A stretch of 64,000 nucleotides of DNA from Legionella jamestowniensis (GCF_001467745.1 NZ_LNYG01000013.1:2265968-2329967), one strand, 5' to 3'. Shown: positions 1 through 9,560, counted from the stretch's first letter. Program-made: numbers and translations. The notes: generated by a model not told the origin, from the letters alone.

Positions 1-1
1 G

Positions 2-301
2 GGCGAAAAATATCTAAGCGCTGAAATTGCCCAGCAAATGGCGATTAATAGTTTAGAAGCCCCCCAGGATTCACCTTTTGATCTCTTATCCGAACGTGAA
101 ATGCAAGTCATGTTAATGATTACAAGCGGAATGACTGTGCAAGACATTGCGGATAGATTGTTTTTAAGCTCGAAAACGATTAATGGCTATCGTTACCGGA
201 TGTTTGATAAATTAGGGATAAAAAATGACGTGGAGCTTACTTATCTGGCGATGAAACACAGAGTCATTGAACAACCTAATAATGCTTTGCATGATGAATA
301 G
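2..301 (+). CDS. letA: Response regulator LetA/GacA family, C-terminal part (5' end outside window)
   Basis: This is the C-terminal 99 residues of a NarL/LuxR-type response regulator. The reading frame is open from base 2, so the gene starts left of the window; the internal ATG at 38 is not the true start. The linker reads GEKYLSAEIAQQMA, as in GacA/UvrY proteins, followed by the LuxR-type DNA-binding domain (LSEREMQVM, then the recognition helix SSKTINGYRYRM). In Legionella LetA pairs with the sensor kinase LetS and switches on transmissive-phase traits through small RNAs and CsrA; that is family knowledge. The neighbour uvrC supports the call, because a gacA-like gene followed by uvrC is conserved in many gammaproteobacteria. 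The receiver domain cannot be seen here. Confidence 0.9.
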   Translation, partial: GEKYLSAEIAQQMAINSLEAPQDSPFDLLSEREMQVMLMITSGMTVQDIADRLFLSSKTINGYRYRMFDKLGIKNDVELTYLAMKHRVIEQPNNALHDE

Positions 302-311
302 TTAAAGTGTT

Positions 312-447
312 TGCACGGGACAAAATTTTTTATGTCGTCGTTGCGAACGAAGTGAAGCAATCCCAGAACCGATTTCCGTGCAAAGATTACTAGATTGCTT
401 CGCTTGACGCTCGCAATGACTCGCTTTAGTTTTTTTTGTCCTGAGCA
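312..447. repeat. MITE-like palindromic repeat, copy 1
   Basis: The letA-uvrC gap holds a nested inverted repeat. The outer ends (312-325 and 434-447) are inverted repeats matching at 12 of 14 bases, with core GGACAAAA/TTTTGTCC. Inside them lies a long imperfect palindrome, left arm 334-366 and right arm 391-420, with core GAAGTGAAGCAATC/GATTGCTTCGCTT. Related sequence recurs at 32866-32948 and 42368-42438. No open reading frame is present, so it is a non-autonomous element or REP-type repeat. Confidence 0.75.
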
Positions 448-533
448 GAGAGTTAAGGCAAACAGAAATGAGCTATAATACATTCTTATGCCATCTTAGT
501 GGTCCTCAATAAAAGTTGTTCTTGATAAAATAA

Positions 534-2375
534 ATGCGAGCCAATAATTTAACAACAGTAATAGCGAATCTCACCAGTGAACCTGGCGTCTATCGCATGA
601 TTGATGAAGCCGGTACTGTTTTATATGTAGGTAAAGCCAGAAATTTAAAAAAGCGTGTCAGTAGCTATTTTACGAAGCAAAACACGGGTGCCAAAACTCG
701 TTCTCTCGTCAATCAAATTGCTTCAGTGGAAGTGAGTGTTACTCGAAGTGAAACAGAGGCTTTGTTACTGGAAAGTAACCTCATTAAAACACTGCGTCCT
801 AAATATAATGTATTACTGCGAGATGACAAATCCTATCCTTACATCCATGTAAGCAATCATGCTTTTCCACGCATGGAGCTTTATCGCAGTAAGAAGAAAC
901 CGCAGAAGGGAGAATTTTACGGTCCATTTCCCAGTGTGGCGGCAGTACGTGATACTCTAAGTACGATTCAAAAAGCTTTTAAAATTAGAAATTGTCGTGA
1001 TAGCTATTTTAATGCCCGCTCGCGTCCTTGCTTACAATATCAAATTAAGCGGTGCAGTGCACCCTGTACAGGGTATATCTCTCAGGAAGATTATAAACAG
1101 TCTATCAATGATGCTGCCCGTTTTTTACAAGGAAAGTGCCAACTTATTATTGATGATTTAGCGAAGCGCATGGAAAGGGCAGTTTCTCAACTTCATTTTG
1201 AAGAAGCGGCTGTTTTGCGTGATCAAATTAAAAGCTTGCGCTTAATTCAAGAACAGCAAAGTGTTGTGCAATTGCGTGGCGATGCTGATGTCATTGCCAT
1301 TGAGGCTCACCCAGGTTTTGCCTGTATTCAATGTGTCACTATTCGTGATGGCCATGTCATCGCTAGTCAAAGCTTTTTCCCTTCGGTGCCGCGACGATCA
1401 TTTGAAGAAGGGTCTGCAAACGATTTGTGGCAACAAGTTTTTGAAGCCTTTGTAGCATTCTATTATATCGACACGCCTGAACGTATTCCTGCATTAATCA
1501 TTACGAACGCAACGCTTGAGCAAAAACAAACGTTTGAGGGAATGTTGGGTGAATTGCGAGGAAAAACCTGCCTGATTCAAACGACACCCCGTGGTGTTAA
1601 AGCACGTTGGCTTGATTTTGCCAATAATAATTTACGCTTGGCAATAGCCGATTATGTGGCTTCTTCGGCCACTATGCAAAAAAGATATGAAGCGTTGGCC
1701 GAGTTACTACAACGGGATTCGGCAATTACTCGTATGGAATGCTTTGACATTAGCCACACCCAAGGGGAAGAAACAGTGGCTTCTTGTGTTGTTTTTGACC
1801 AACAGGGGCCCCGTAAGAGTGAGTATCGCCGCTTCAATATCCATGGGATTACCAAAGGTGATGACTATGCTGCAATGGAACAAGCGATTACTCGTCGTTT
1901 CAAGCGTTTATTACAAGAGCAACGTTTGCCGGATGTCCTTATCATTGACGGTGGAAAAGGGCAGGTTGCAGTGGCAAAACGAGTCTTTGACTTACTGGCC
2001 ATCGAGAATGTAGTTTTATTAGGTATTGCCAAGGGACCCGAACGAAAAGCGGGTTGGGAGAAGCTCATTCTGGTGACGCAGCAGGAGGAGTTAAGTTTGC
2101 CTGCAGATTCTCCGGCGTTACATCTATTACAGCACATTCGTGATGAGGCCCATCGATTTGCAATTACCACCCACCGCAAAAAACGTCAGCATGCCAGTTT
2201 TGAATCCTCCCTGGAAAGTATTGAAGGTGTTGGCCCCAAAAGGCGGCAAGCTTTGCTTCGCCGCTTTGGCGGTTTACGTGAACTTGCCCGTGCCCCCATG
2301 GATGAAATTGCCAAAGTCAGTGGTATTAATGAAGAGCTTGCACAACGGATTTATCAACACTTCCATTCTGAGTAA
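534..2375 (+). CDS. uvrC: UvrABC excinuclease subunit C
   Basis: UvrC makes the two incisions flanking a DNA lesion in nucleotide excision repair after UvrA/UvrB loading. At 613 residues it is the usual length. In order: an N-terminal GIY-YIG nuclease ([10 protein letters not shown], then [13 protein letters not shown], residues about 17-45), a UVR motif that binds UvrB (around 210, [11 protein letters not shown]), the RNase H-like 5' nuclease ([15 protein letters not shown] at about 405 and IDGGKGQ at about 463), and tandem helix-hairpin-helix motifs at the C terminus ([18 protein letters not shown]). The start at 534 lacks a strong ribosome-binding site but is the only one that includes the whole GIY-YIG domain. 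It lies downstream of letA. Confidence 0.97.
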   Translation: MRANNLTTVIANLTSEPGVYRMIDEAGTVLYVGKARNLKKRVSSYFTKQNTGAKTRSLVNQIASVEVSVTRSETEALLLESNLIKTLRPKYNVLLRDDKSYPYIHVSNHAFPRMELYRSKKKPQKGEFYGPFPSVAAVRDTLSTIQKAFKIRNCRDSYFNARSRPCLQYQIKRCSAPCTGYISQEDYKQSINDAARFLQGKCQLIIDDLAKRMERAVSQLHFEEAAVLRDQIKSLRLIQEQQSVVQLRGDADVIAIEAHPGFACIQCVTIRDGHVIASQSFFPSVPRRSFEEGSANDLWQQVFEAFVAFYYIDTPERIPALIITNATLEQKQTFEGMLGELRGKTCLIQTTPRGVKARWLDFANNNLRLAIADYVASSATMQKRYEALAELLQRDSAITRMECFDISHTQGEETVASCVVFDQQGPRKSEYRRFNIHGITKGDDYAAMEQAITRRFKRLLQEQRLPDVLIIDGGKGQVAVAKRVFDLLAIENVVLLGIAKGPERKAGWEKLILVTQQEELSLPADSPALHLLQHIRDEAHRFAITTHRKKRQHASFESSLESIEGVGPKRRQALLRRFGGLRELARAPMDEIAKVSGINEELAQRIYQHFHSE

Positions 2376-2578
2376 ATTGCTATAAAAAATATTTTAATAT
2401 CATGATGTTGCAACAAATTTTGCCTTCGATCTTGCTTGTTTTCTACAGCGTGAACACTTAGTTTATTTTCTAAACTTTTTTAAAAAATGACCGAAAATAA
2501 CATTTAGAAGTAAGCCATTGTAATTTAAGCATGCTTTTTGCATTACAAAAGTAAACTTGAAAAATTAGGGGAATCACG

Positions 2579-3307
2579 ATGAAGAAATTACTAGAAGTGA
2601 TTGCACTCATGGTACCAGCATTTCTTGTCCAGGCTAGTAGCTATTATGGTACGGCATTGTGTGCATACCCACAATATGAATGTATTAAAGTTACTGGTGG
2701 ACAAAGCTGGGAAAAGCTTTTTCCTGATGAACAACAGCGTGATATTGTGCAACGCATTAATCGCACTTACAACCATCTTTGGGCTGGTAAAGAAATTGCG
2801 GTGCCAAAACAGTTAGCGAACAAGACTATCTTTGATTTTTCTCCTTTCCCGCTAAAGATTGAGGCTGATGGTGAGAAACAAGTCATTGTCGATCAAGATA
2901 AGCTAGCCTGGGGAGCTTATGATAGGGACGGGCGGTTAGTAAAGTGGGGCCCTATCTCTTCTGGTAGTGATAAATGTTCCGATAATAGCTCTCATACCTG
3001 CAGAACGATTACTGGTATTTTCCATTTCTTCAGTAAGGAGAACGAAAAGTGCCGTTCCGGGGTTTTCCCACTTGGTCGCGGTGGTGCCAAGATGCCTTAT
3101 TGCATGTACTTTCATAAAGGGTTTGCTTTGCATGGCGCACAAGACATCCCAGGTTACCGAGCCAGCCACGGTTGCGTACGTATGTTCACCGAAGATGCAA
3201 AATGGATGAATCATGATTTTGTTGAATTATCCAATGAAAGAAACCATTTTATGGGTACTAAAGTAATTGTTCGTCCTATTATGGCCACAAGTGAGAAGAA
3301 AAAATGA
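2579..3307 (+). CDS. enhA: EnhA-like periplasmic L,D-transpeptidase (YkuD domain)
   Basis: This 242-residue protein has a Sec signal peptide (about residues 1-20) and a C-terminal YkuD L,D-transpeptidase domain. The catalytic signature is complete: His185, then SHGC at 196-199 with Cys199 as the nucleophile, followed by VRM. YkuD enzymes form 3-3 peptidoglycan cross-links or attach proteins to the wall in the periplasm. An AGGGGA ribosome-binding site precedes the ATG. The stop overlaps the next start (ATGA), so it is translationally coupled to enhB. The symbol is taken from the enhABC order known in Legionella pneumophila. The 203 bases upstream are AT-rich, hold no gene, and probably contain the operon promoter, although I could not place one confidently. 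Confidence 0.85.
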   Translation: MKKLLEVIALMVPAFLVQASSYYGTALCAYPQYECIKVTGGQSWEKLFPDEQQRDIVQRINRTYNHLWAGKEIAVPKQLANKTIFDFSPFPLKIEADGEKQVIVDQDKLAWGAYDRDGRLVKWGPISSGSDKCSDNSSHTCRTITGIFHFFSKENEKCRSGVFPLGRGGAKMPYCMYFHKGFALHGAQDIPGYRASHGCVRMFTEDAKWMNHDFVELSNERNHFMGTKVIVRPIMATSEKKK

Positions 3308-3843
3308 AAACAAACATTAAAACGACTTTAAAAGCGATTTTTTTAATATCTTCTTGTTGTATGGTGGCTAATAATCTTTTGGCTGCTAAGGAACCTAAGG
3401 AAAAGGAGGATAATAGAAATCCACTCGGTTGCTACGATACAGGGTATCAATTTGATTTAAAAACACTCCATTTGTACCCAGGGCATGCCGGAGAAATACA
3501 ATCCATGTATTTCCTATTTAATACATTGAATCAAAAGGTTAATCTATATCAGATGCGGGATGAAGAAAGCTCACGGACCATGTATCTTAATCATACAATA
3601 CAACCCAGACAGTGGGCTGTATTATCGACAACTGAGAAAAAAGTTAAATTTATTTGTACTGTTCCAGATGGAAAAGAAGAGTACGGAAAAATTGTGGATT
3701 GCTCTGACAGTCTACGCGTTTGTGAGTATACCAATGTTCGTTATGGGTTAAATAATCGGGGTAATTACTGGCTTGTAAAAAGTAATACTCGAAGTGGCGC
3801 ATTAAGGGAAGTTGTCCATTATGGAATTATTCCAGCGCAATAA
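3304..3843 (+). CDS. enhB: EnhB-like secreted protein
   Basis: A 179-residue protein of unknown biochemical function. It has an N-terminal signal peptide (about residues 1-28, cut after LLAA) and a mature part with several cysteines (GCYDTG, FICTV, VDCSD, RVCEY), consistent with periplasmic disulfides. No catalytic motif is recognisable. It starts inside the enhA stop codon (ATGA overlap) and is followed 35 bases later by enhC, so the three genes form one operon. The name rests on gene order and on its position between an L,D-transpeptidase and a giant Sel1-repeat protein, as in the L. pneumophila enh locus. The name is therefore contextual and the function unknown. Confidence 0.75.
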   Translation: MKTNIKTTLKAIFLISSCCMVANNLLAAKEPKEKEDNRNPLGCYDTGYQFDLKTLHLYPGHAGEIQSMYFLFNTLNQKVNLYQMRDEESSRTMYLNHTIQPRQWAVLSTTEKKVKFICTVPDGKEEYGKIVDCSDSLRVCEYTNVRYGLNNRGNYWLVKSNTRSGALREVVHYGIIPAQ

Positions 3844-3878
3844 GCCGCTTTAGCGGTAACAAATAAAGAGGAATTACC

Positions 3879-6800
3879 ATGAAATCATATATACCATGGT
3901 TTTATCTGGTAGCAGCAACTGGGAGTCAATTAGCCTATGCTGTGGACGGTTTGGAAGCTTATCGTCAAGGTAATTATCCCTTGGCTGCTCAAACTCTTGT
4001 TAATCAAACAGATAAGGATCCTGTTGCCAATTATTACCTTGGGCGCATGCGCTTGTATGGTTATGGTGAACTAAAAAATAATATGCTTGCATTGCGTTAT
4101 TTTGAACAAGCAGCAGAAAAAGGGGTTTTGCCTGCTCAGCTGTTGCTTGCTCGTTACAATCTAATTCAGGCTAAAGATCCTGAAAAGGCACTCTATTGGT
4201 TTAAAAAGGCAGCGGCAGCGGGTGATCTTGATGCCCAGCTTTATTGCGCGGCTGCCTATATGTACGGTTTTGGTACCAAAGAAAGCCCAGATGCGGGCAG
4301 ACGTTATTATATTGAGGCTGCCAAACGTGGTAATGCCATTGCGCAAACAACCTTAGGTGAACATTTTCTGGATAGCCGCCACTCATCCAATAAAAAGCTG
4401 GGATTGATTTGGTTAAACAAAGCCATAGAGCAGGGAAATCCTCGTGCTCAATTACTATTAGCTGAGTTCTATGCCAAAGGAGGAGCCGTTCCTAAGGATG
4501 AGAATAAAGCCTATGAATTGCTCAATCAATCCGCGGCACAAGGTTATATTCCTGCCATGATGAAACTGGGCGAAATGGCCGCTAAGCAAAATAATATGGA
4601 AAAAGCAAAAGAGTGGTACACCAAAGCGGCGAAAGATAATAATACGCAAGCCGAAATGGCATTGGCAAACCTTTACCTGGACAATAAAAATAGTCTCTAT
4701 AACCCAAAAACAGGCTTTATGTGGATGTTGCAGGCTGCACAAAGTGGTTCTGCACAGGCTCAGGAAGCATTGGCTCTAATGTATCGTGAGGGACTTGGCA
4801 TTACTGCAGATGAGCAACTTGCCAATCAATGGCAACAAAAAGCAAAAGAAACGGCTGCTTACGAAGCTAAAGTGAACCCAGGGATTGAGGTCTCCAGATG
4901 GTTAAGTAATGGTCAAACAAGTGATTTCAATATACAAGGTTTTCGTTTGGGCGGTATTTTTAACGATTGGCGAAATCCACGTGCTCTAAAAGAAAACAAC
5001 TATAATGCAGCCCCACAAATGGAAGCAATTACTCGGTCTGAATTATACAAGCCTGATTTTACAATGATGCAACCGAAAGAAATCGCGATAAGTGATTATT
5101 TCGATGTGATTGCTCCAGCATTAAATAGTGAGCAATCCGATGAATTTTCCTTCCCGCGCTATCCTTTAGATCCTCAAATTGAAGCATTACTAAAAAATGA
5201 ATCCCTCGCCTTGGCGCATTCCCCACGAATCTCAATGGTGGAGGAGGGATTGCCTTATCCTGTTTCAGGAGAACCTGAACCCTTTGATTATTTCGAGCAA
5301 ATGATGAAAGGATGGCAGCACCAAGCAAACCTTCAAGCTGTTTTAAGTGAAATGTACGGTAAAGCTATTTTAGGGGAGTCGGCCGCACAATTTGAATTAG
5401 GGCAACTCTACAATTATGGAGTGATAGTTGCTAAAAATATTCCTCAGGCCATTACCTACTATAAATTGGCTGCACAGCAACAGGATGTTCGCGCTGAATA
5501 TAATCTTGGAATTTTATATCTGAGTGGGAAAACAGAGCCCGTTGATTATCAGCAAGGCATCAACTGGTTGATGGATGCCGCCTTTAAAGGCAATGTGCAT
5601 GCGCAATACGTTCTGGCACATATTTATGAAACAGGTTTTAAAGATGCTGCCGGAAACATCGTTGTCCAGGCAAATCCTCATCAGGCAACCTCAATGTATT
5701 ATTTGGCTTCTTCCAATCATTATGGTCCTGCCCAATATCGTTTGGCGGAGTACCTTGTGAAACAAAAGCAGGGCGGTTTAAGTGTTGCTGCTAAAAATAA
5801 TCGTACCAAGTTAATAAAACGTCTTTATGAAGGCGCGGTTAAAGAGGGTGTTGCTGAGGCGAATTTACCTCTGGCCTTTTATTATGCAATGGATGAGGAT
5901 GGCAAAAAGCAACAGCATGCGTTAAAAATAGCTAAAAAAGAAGCAAAAGCAGGCAACAGTTATGCAGCACTTCTTTTGGGGATTATGTTCGAAAGAGGGA
6001 TTGCTGTACCTACTAATGACGTGGAGTCTTTGTATTGGTATCAACAAGCTGGTTCAAATCCAGTGAATGATTTCATTTTAGGAACTTATTACACGGAAGG
6101 AAACGGTGTCACTAAAGATGAGCAAAAAGGAAAAGCATTGTTGCAGCAATCAGCCGATGCTGGCTTTTCTTATGCAAATCTGAATCTTGCGGTCTTAAAG
6201 CATGACAAAGGAGAAAATTTCCTGTCGGAATTAGATAGGGCACGTCAGCTGGGTAATAGTACGGCAGGGTTGTTGCTTGCAGATTATTATCTAGCCCAAG
6301 CAGCTGATCCTGAGAAATTACAACAAGCCAGAGATATTTATCAACATTTTGCTGAGAAAGGTGATAAGGATGCGCAATTAAAGCTGGCTTTCCTTTATGA
6401 AAAAGGATTAGGTGGTCAGCCTGACCTCCCCTTGGCAACACAATGGTATACGGCCTCTGCTGAACAGGGACAACCAGTGTCTCAGTATTTGCTGGGTCGT
6501 ATGTATCAATTGGGCCAGATAGGGAAAGAGCCTGATTATGCACAAGCGAAGAAGTGGTATGCGGCTTCGCAGTCTAATTATCCTCGTTCTTCCGTGGCCT
6601 TAGGCTTTATTTATGATACGGTTGACGATCAGTATGACCAAGCTTTTAAAAATTATGAATTGGCTGCCCAGAAAAATGATAAAGTCGGCCAATACAATTT
6701 AGCCTTACTTTATGAGGATGGCAAAGGAATGCCTGTCGATTACACCAAAGCCAGGGCTCTTTTCACCAAGGCTTCCGAATTAGGATATAAGAAGGCTATG

Positions 6801-7502
6801 GCGCAACTCGCTGACTTGTATTTTAATGGCTTAGGTGGTCCTCGAGATGAACAACAAGCCTTGCATTGGTATAAAAAAGCAGCGGCTTTGGGTGAAAGTC
6901 ATGCCTTGTACCAATTAGGCTTATTGTCTGAAACAGGGGTTGCGACAAAACTTGATTTTGCTAATGCGGTTAATTACTACCAAGAGTCAGCGAATAAAGG
7001 AAATGTAAAGGCAAAATTGGCTCTCGCACGCATGTACCAATACGGATTGGGTGTTATGAAAGATAGTCAAAAAGCGGTTGAATTGTATATAGAATTAGCT
7101 GCCAATAATAATGCTTATGCACAATATCAACTGGCTTTATTGTATCTTGATAGCAATCAAAAACCTGAAGAAGGGAAAAAATTGCTACAACAAGCCAGCG
7201 CAAATGGTAGCCAGCAAGCCCGCAAAACCTTGCAATGGCTGGATGCCCAACAGCAGGAGAGGCTAAGTTTCATTGAACCTGTGGTAATGACTGAAGCTCC
7301 CGTTGTCGTCGGGCAGTCTGCAAATATGATGTATTTTGATGCCTTAAGTGAATGGAATCGTGGTGATGAAACATTATCTCGTATGATATTAAATAGAATA
7401 ATGAAGCAATTTCCACAATACATTCCTGCTAAACGCGCTTATGAGCAATTAAACCAGGAAATAAATTCTCCTTCTCCGGTGAATATAAGTGCTTCTAACT
7501 AG
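3879..7502 (+). CDS. enhC: EnhC, periplasmic Sel1-repeat protein
   Basis: A 1207-residue protein with a signal peptide (about residues 1-21, ending YAVDG) built almost entirely of Sel1-like repeats of about 36 residues (pattern AxxxLGxxYxxGxGVxxDxxxAxxWYxKAAxxG). Repeats fill roughly residues 25-325 and 496-1150, with a non-repeat insert between them and a short unique tail. L. pneumophila EnhC has about the same length. There it is periplasmic, promotes entry and intracellular growth, and binds the lytic transglycosylase Slt, limiting release of muropeptides sensed by NOD1 (literature knowledge). A good ribosome-binding site (AGAGGA) precedes the ATG. Being third in an operon with an L,D-transpeptidase fits a cell-wall role. 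Confidence 0.93.
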   Translation: MKSYIPWFYLVAATGSQLAYAVDGLEAYRQGNYPLAAQTLVNQTDKDPVANYYLGRMRLYGYGELKNNMLALRYFEQAAEKGVLPAQLLLARYNLIQAKDPEKALYWFKKAAAAGDLDAQLYCAAAYMYGFGTKESPDAGRRYYIEAAKRGNAIAQTTLGEHFLDSRHSSNKKLGLIWLNKAIEQGNPRAQLLLAEFYAKGGAVPKDENKAYELLNQSAAQGYIPAMMKLGEMAAKQNNMEKAKEWYTKAAKDNNTQAEMALANLYLDNKNSLYNPKTGFMWMLQAAQSGSAQAQEALALMYREGLGITADEQLANQWQQKAKETAAYEAKVNPGIEVSRWLSNGQTSDFNIQGFRLGGIFNDWRNPRALKENNYNAAPQMEAITRSELYKPDFTMMQPKEIAISDYFDVIAPALNSEQSDEFSFPRYPLDPQIEALLKNESLALAHSPRISMVEEGLPYPVSGEPEPFDYFEQMMKGWQHQANLQAVLSEMYGKAILGESAAQFELGQLYNYGVIVAKNIPQAITYYKLAAQQQDVRAEYNLGILYLSGKTEPVDYQQGINWLMDAAFKGNVHAQYVLAHIYETGFKDAAGNIVVQANPHQATSMYYLASSNHYGPAQYRLAEYLVKQKQGGLSVAAKNNRTKLIKRLYEGAVKEGVAEANLPLAFYYAMDEDGKKQQHALKIAKKEAKAGNSYAALLLGIMFERGIAVPTNDVESLYWYQQAGSNPVNDFILGTYYTEGNGVTKDEQKGKALLQQSADAGFSYANLNLAVLKHDKGENFLSELDRARQLGNSTAGLLLADYYLAQAADPEKLQQARDIYQHFAEKGDKDAQLKLAFLYEKGLGGQPDLPLATQWYTASAEQGQPVSQYLLGRMYQLGQIGKEPDYAQAKKWYAASQSNYPRSSVALGFIYDTVDDQYDQAFKNYELAAQKNDKVGQYNLALLYEDGKGMPVDYTKARALFTKASELGYKKAMAQLADLYFNGLGGPRDEQQALHWYKKAAALGESHALYQLGLLSETGVATKLDFANAVNYYQESANKGNVKAKLALARMYQYGLGVMKDSQKAVELYIELAANNNAYAQYQLALLYLDSNQKPEEGKKLLQQASANGSQQARKTLQWLDAQQQERLSFIEPVVMTEAPVVVGQSANMMYFDALSEWNRGDETLSRMILNRIMKQFPQYIPAKRAYEQLNQEINSPSPVNISASN

Positions 7503-7582
7503 TAGGAAGAGCGCGATCTTAAATTTCAGGCTTAAATTACGATCCTTTAAGCAGCGCAAGTTGAAGGATCTACTGAGGGTGC

Positions 7583-7603
7583 ACTGGGGGAATTTTCCCC
7601 AGT
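7583..7603 (+). terminator. Possible terminator behind enhC
   Basis: A hairpin with stem ACTGGGG/CCCCAGT and an AT-rich loop, followed by a modest T-rich run (TTCTTTTAATT). It lies 80 bases after the enhC stop. A second small hairpin, GTGGTC-TT-GACCAC, follows at 7625-7638. The T-tract is weak, so efficiency is uncertain. Confidence 0.5.
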
Positions 7604-7734
7604 AAGTTCTTTTAATTAAAAAAGGTGGTCTTGACCACGAAATTGTTTAAATTTATTTGCACTCTTTAAAAAGCATCCCTATTATTTTTGGATTACATCA
7701 CTAATTTGTGAAATTAGAAAAGGCTTAACAAAAA

Positions 7735-8148
7735 ATGACTAAAAAATTATGGTTTTCATTCATGGCTATAAGTTTCTGTTTATTGAGCGGCTGTTGGACT
7801 GTTAAATCAGGGCAAAAGTCAGGAATTATAGTTAAAGTGGCCAAAGAGGGGCGCTATTGGGGCACTTATGAAGCAGAATTAATACGTGGTGGACTTGAGG
7901 ATGCTTCGGGAGCTACCGGTCGAGAATTTCATTTCACGATAGGACAGTTTAGATCCGAATTAGTTGAACGTGCTGAATTGGCGATGCAAAACAATGAGCA
8001 CGTGATTGTTTATTACCACTGCGAAGAATTTGTCGCTCCATGGCGTGGTGAAACCAAATGTTTTGCCGATGATATTAAAATTTTAAATGCTAAAAATAAA
8101 CCTATTCCACAAACTACAAACGATAGTCATGATCCCTCTGAAAATTAA
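7735..8148 (+). CDS. Small putative lipoprotein
   Basis: A 137-residue protein with a type II signal peptide. The lipobox is LLSGC with the lipidated cysteine at residue 20, followed by W rather than D, which favours outer-membrane sorting. The mature part resembles small bacterial lipoproteins that begin with a beta-rich stretch (SGIIVKVAKEG, YWGTYEAELIRGG) and contain an acidic/aromatic middle (HVIVYYHCEEF). I do not recognise a family. It stands alone downstream of enhC, separated by hairpins, so it is probably transcribed separately. Ribosome-binding signal before the ATG is weak. Confidence 0.7.
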   Translation: MTKKLWFSFMAISFCLLSGCWTVKSGQKSGIIVKVAKEGRYWGTYEAELIRGGLEDASGATGREFHFTIGQFRSELVERAELAMQNNEHVIVYYHCEEFVAPWRGETKCFADDIKILNAKNKPIPQTTNDSHDPSEN

Positions 8149-8157
8149 CCCCATAGA

Positions 8158-8185
8158 CGTCATTCTGAACGAAGTGATGAATCTC
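8158..8185. repeat. Dispersed 28-bp repeat fragment, copy A
   Basis: The 28 bases starting CGTCATTCTGAACG match the reverse complement of 63900-63928 with two mismatches. The shared sequence lies between genes in both places. It looks like a short dispersed intergenic repeat. The rest of 8186-8340 shows nothing else I can name. Confidence 0.6.
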
Positions 8186-8341
8186 CTCAATATGGTTCAG
8201 GTTTATTTCGCGGGAGATTTTTCATGCAGCCTAGGCAGCTGCACTCAGGATTGTAGATGTTAGGTATTTCGCTAAATACTTGCAAGATTTAAAAACGCGC
8301 TAGTCCTGTAAACTTATTTTAAGAGTTACAAAAAACTTAAG

Positions 8342-8375
8342 AAACCCGAACTGAATAAATCCAGTTCGGGGGTTT
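8342..8375 (-). terminator. Rho-independent terminator of rpsT
   Basis: On the minus strand a hairpin forms from CCCGAACTG and CAGTTCGGG around an 8-base loop. It is followed by a pyrimidine-rich run ending in TTTTTTG. It lies 28 bases beyond the rpsT stop codon and has the expected orientation. Confidence 0.85.
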
Positions 8376-8402
8376 ACGGACTAGAGCGACGGAAAAGCAG
8401 GA

Positions 8403-8669
8403 TTAAGCAGCCATTCCCTTAACTCGGGCAACCAGGCGGCTTTTAATGCGGGCAGCTTTATTTTTATGAATTAAACCTTTATTAGCAGCTTTATCGATAA
8501 TGGGTTGTGCTTTAGCATAGGCAGCACGAGCGGCTTCCAGATCGCCAGCTTCAACGGCTTTGATAACGTTTTTAACGTAAGTGCGATACATAGAACGTGC
8601 ACTGGCATTATGTTGACGCAGTTTAACGTTTTGACGGGCGCGTTTGATCGCTGATTTAATATTTGCCAC
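8403..8669 (-). CDS. rpsT: 30S ribosomal protein S20
   Basis: An 88-residue, strongly basic protein that starts [14 protein letters not shown], the hallmark of S20. It binds 16S rRNA early in assembly of the small subunit. Length is standard. It is a single-gene unit on the minus strand with a clear terminator behind it, while murJ lies on the opposite strand beyond the metal transporter, a neighbourhood (rpsT near murJ/mviN) common in gammaproteobacteria. Confidence 0.98.
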   Translation of the reverse strand: MANIKSAIKRARQNVKLRQHNASARSMYRTYVKNVIKAVEAGDLEAARAAYAKAQPIIDKAANKGLIHKNKAARIKSRLVARVKGMAA

Positions 8670-8828
8670 TTAAAAATCTCCACTCATTCAAGATGTCACA
8701 AAAAGACGGTGATCATGCACAATGTATTAGAATTTGTCAATATTGACAGGGACTAATAGCAATAACAGGTCACTCTCTCAAATTTTAAAATTATAGCCTG
8801 GGAAGAAAAAAAATGCATGGGAAATTTG

Positions 8829-9560
8829 CTATCCAATCATATTTTCTAACAATAAGATGCTTAAAAACCCAATAAAGAAGCAAGCAGTGATATATGGACT
8901 TTCAATCTCTTGTTCATGTGCTTCGGTAAGCAACTCTTCAGTCACCAGGTAAAGCAAGGCGGCCACACCAAACGCTAGAACTCCTTCAGTAAACACCTTG
9001 GATAACTGCGATAACAAAAAAGCACCAAGAATGCTGCCAACAGGGATCAATAAGGCAAGTAGCACGGTTAAGGCAAGTCTGGCTTTTACAGTGACTTGTC
9101 GTTTCCCCAACGATGCGGTGGTGGAAATGCCTAAAAAAAGAATTTCTATGGCGAGGGCGATAGCGACTAATATTCCTCCCCGCGCGCCAGCCAAAAAGGC
9201 AATACCAATTAAAATACCATCGATAAACAGGTCAATGCCTACAGCACTAATCAAACCAAGGGGAATACCTGTCTGGGCGGATTCATTTTCAGACAACTTA
9301 TCGGCGAGCAGCTTAAGGACAAGCATACAGATTACACCCAGAGAGAAGCCTATGATCAGGGCTAGCGTCGATTGATCCGCGCCAAGCTTGGGAAGTAACT
9401 CTTTGGCTACTGCTGCAAAAACGACACCCGCAGCAAAATGTTGTGTTGCGCTGGATAGTTTGTCACCAGGCTGGTACAAACTGGCAATTGCCCCCCCAAC
9501 AATCATACTAAGCCCCGCCAGGAAGGAATACAGGGCAATAGAAGCAATAGAGGCTGTCAT
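8829..9560 (-). CDS. ZIP-family metal transporter
   Basis: A 243-residue integral membrane protein with about eight hydrophobic segments, the size of short bacterial ZIP (ZupT-like) divalent-metal importers. The segment GIDLFIDGILIGIAF corresponds to ZIP transmembrane helix 4 and supplies acidic metal ligands (two Asp). The next helix, AIEILFLGIS, carries the Glu expected in helix 5. The His of the usual HN..DG motif is replaced, so metal preference may differ from classical zinc ZIPs. A cytosolic loop follows the third helix (LADKLSENESAQTG). It appears to be a single-gene unit divergent from murJ. Confidence 0.8.
   Translation of the reverse strand: MTASIASIALYSFLAGLSMIVGGAIASLYQPGDKLSSATQHFAAGVVFAAVAKELLPKLGADQSTLALIIGFSLGVICMLVLKLLADKLSENESAQTGIPLGLISAVGIDLFIDGILIGIAFLAGARGGILVAIALAIEILFLGISTTASLGKRQVTVKARLALTVLLALLIPVGSILGAFLLSQLSKVFTEGVLAFGVAALLYLVTEELLTEAHEQEIESPYITACFFIGFLSILLLENMIG

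Noticed and set aside
312..447. Small RNA gene in the letA-uvrC gap
   Set aside because: The strong secondary structure is explained by the repeat family found at two other sites; no promoter or terminator specific to this copy is evident.
6112..6543. A 143-codon minus-strand frame inside enhC
   Set aside because: It lies wholly antisense to well-conserved Sel1 repeats; the periodic repeat structure opens the opposite frame. No ribosome-binding site or recognisable protein.
8998..9375. A 125-codon plus-strand frame opposite the ZIP transporter gene
   Set aside because: It is antisense to a clear membrane protein whose codon usage explains the open frame; the translation has no family features.
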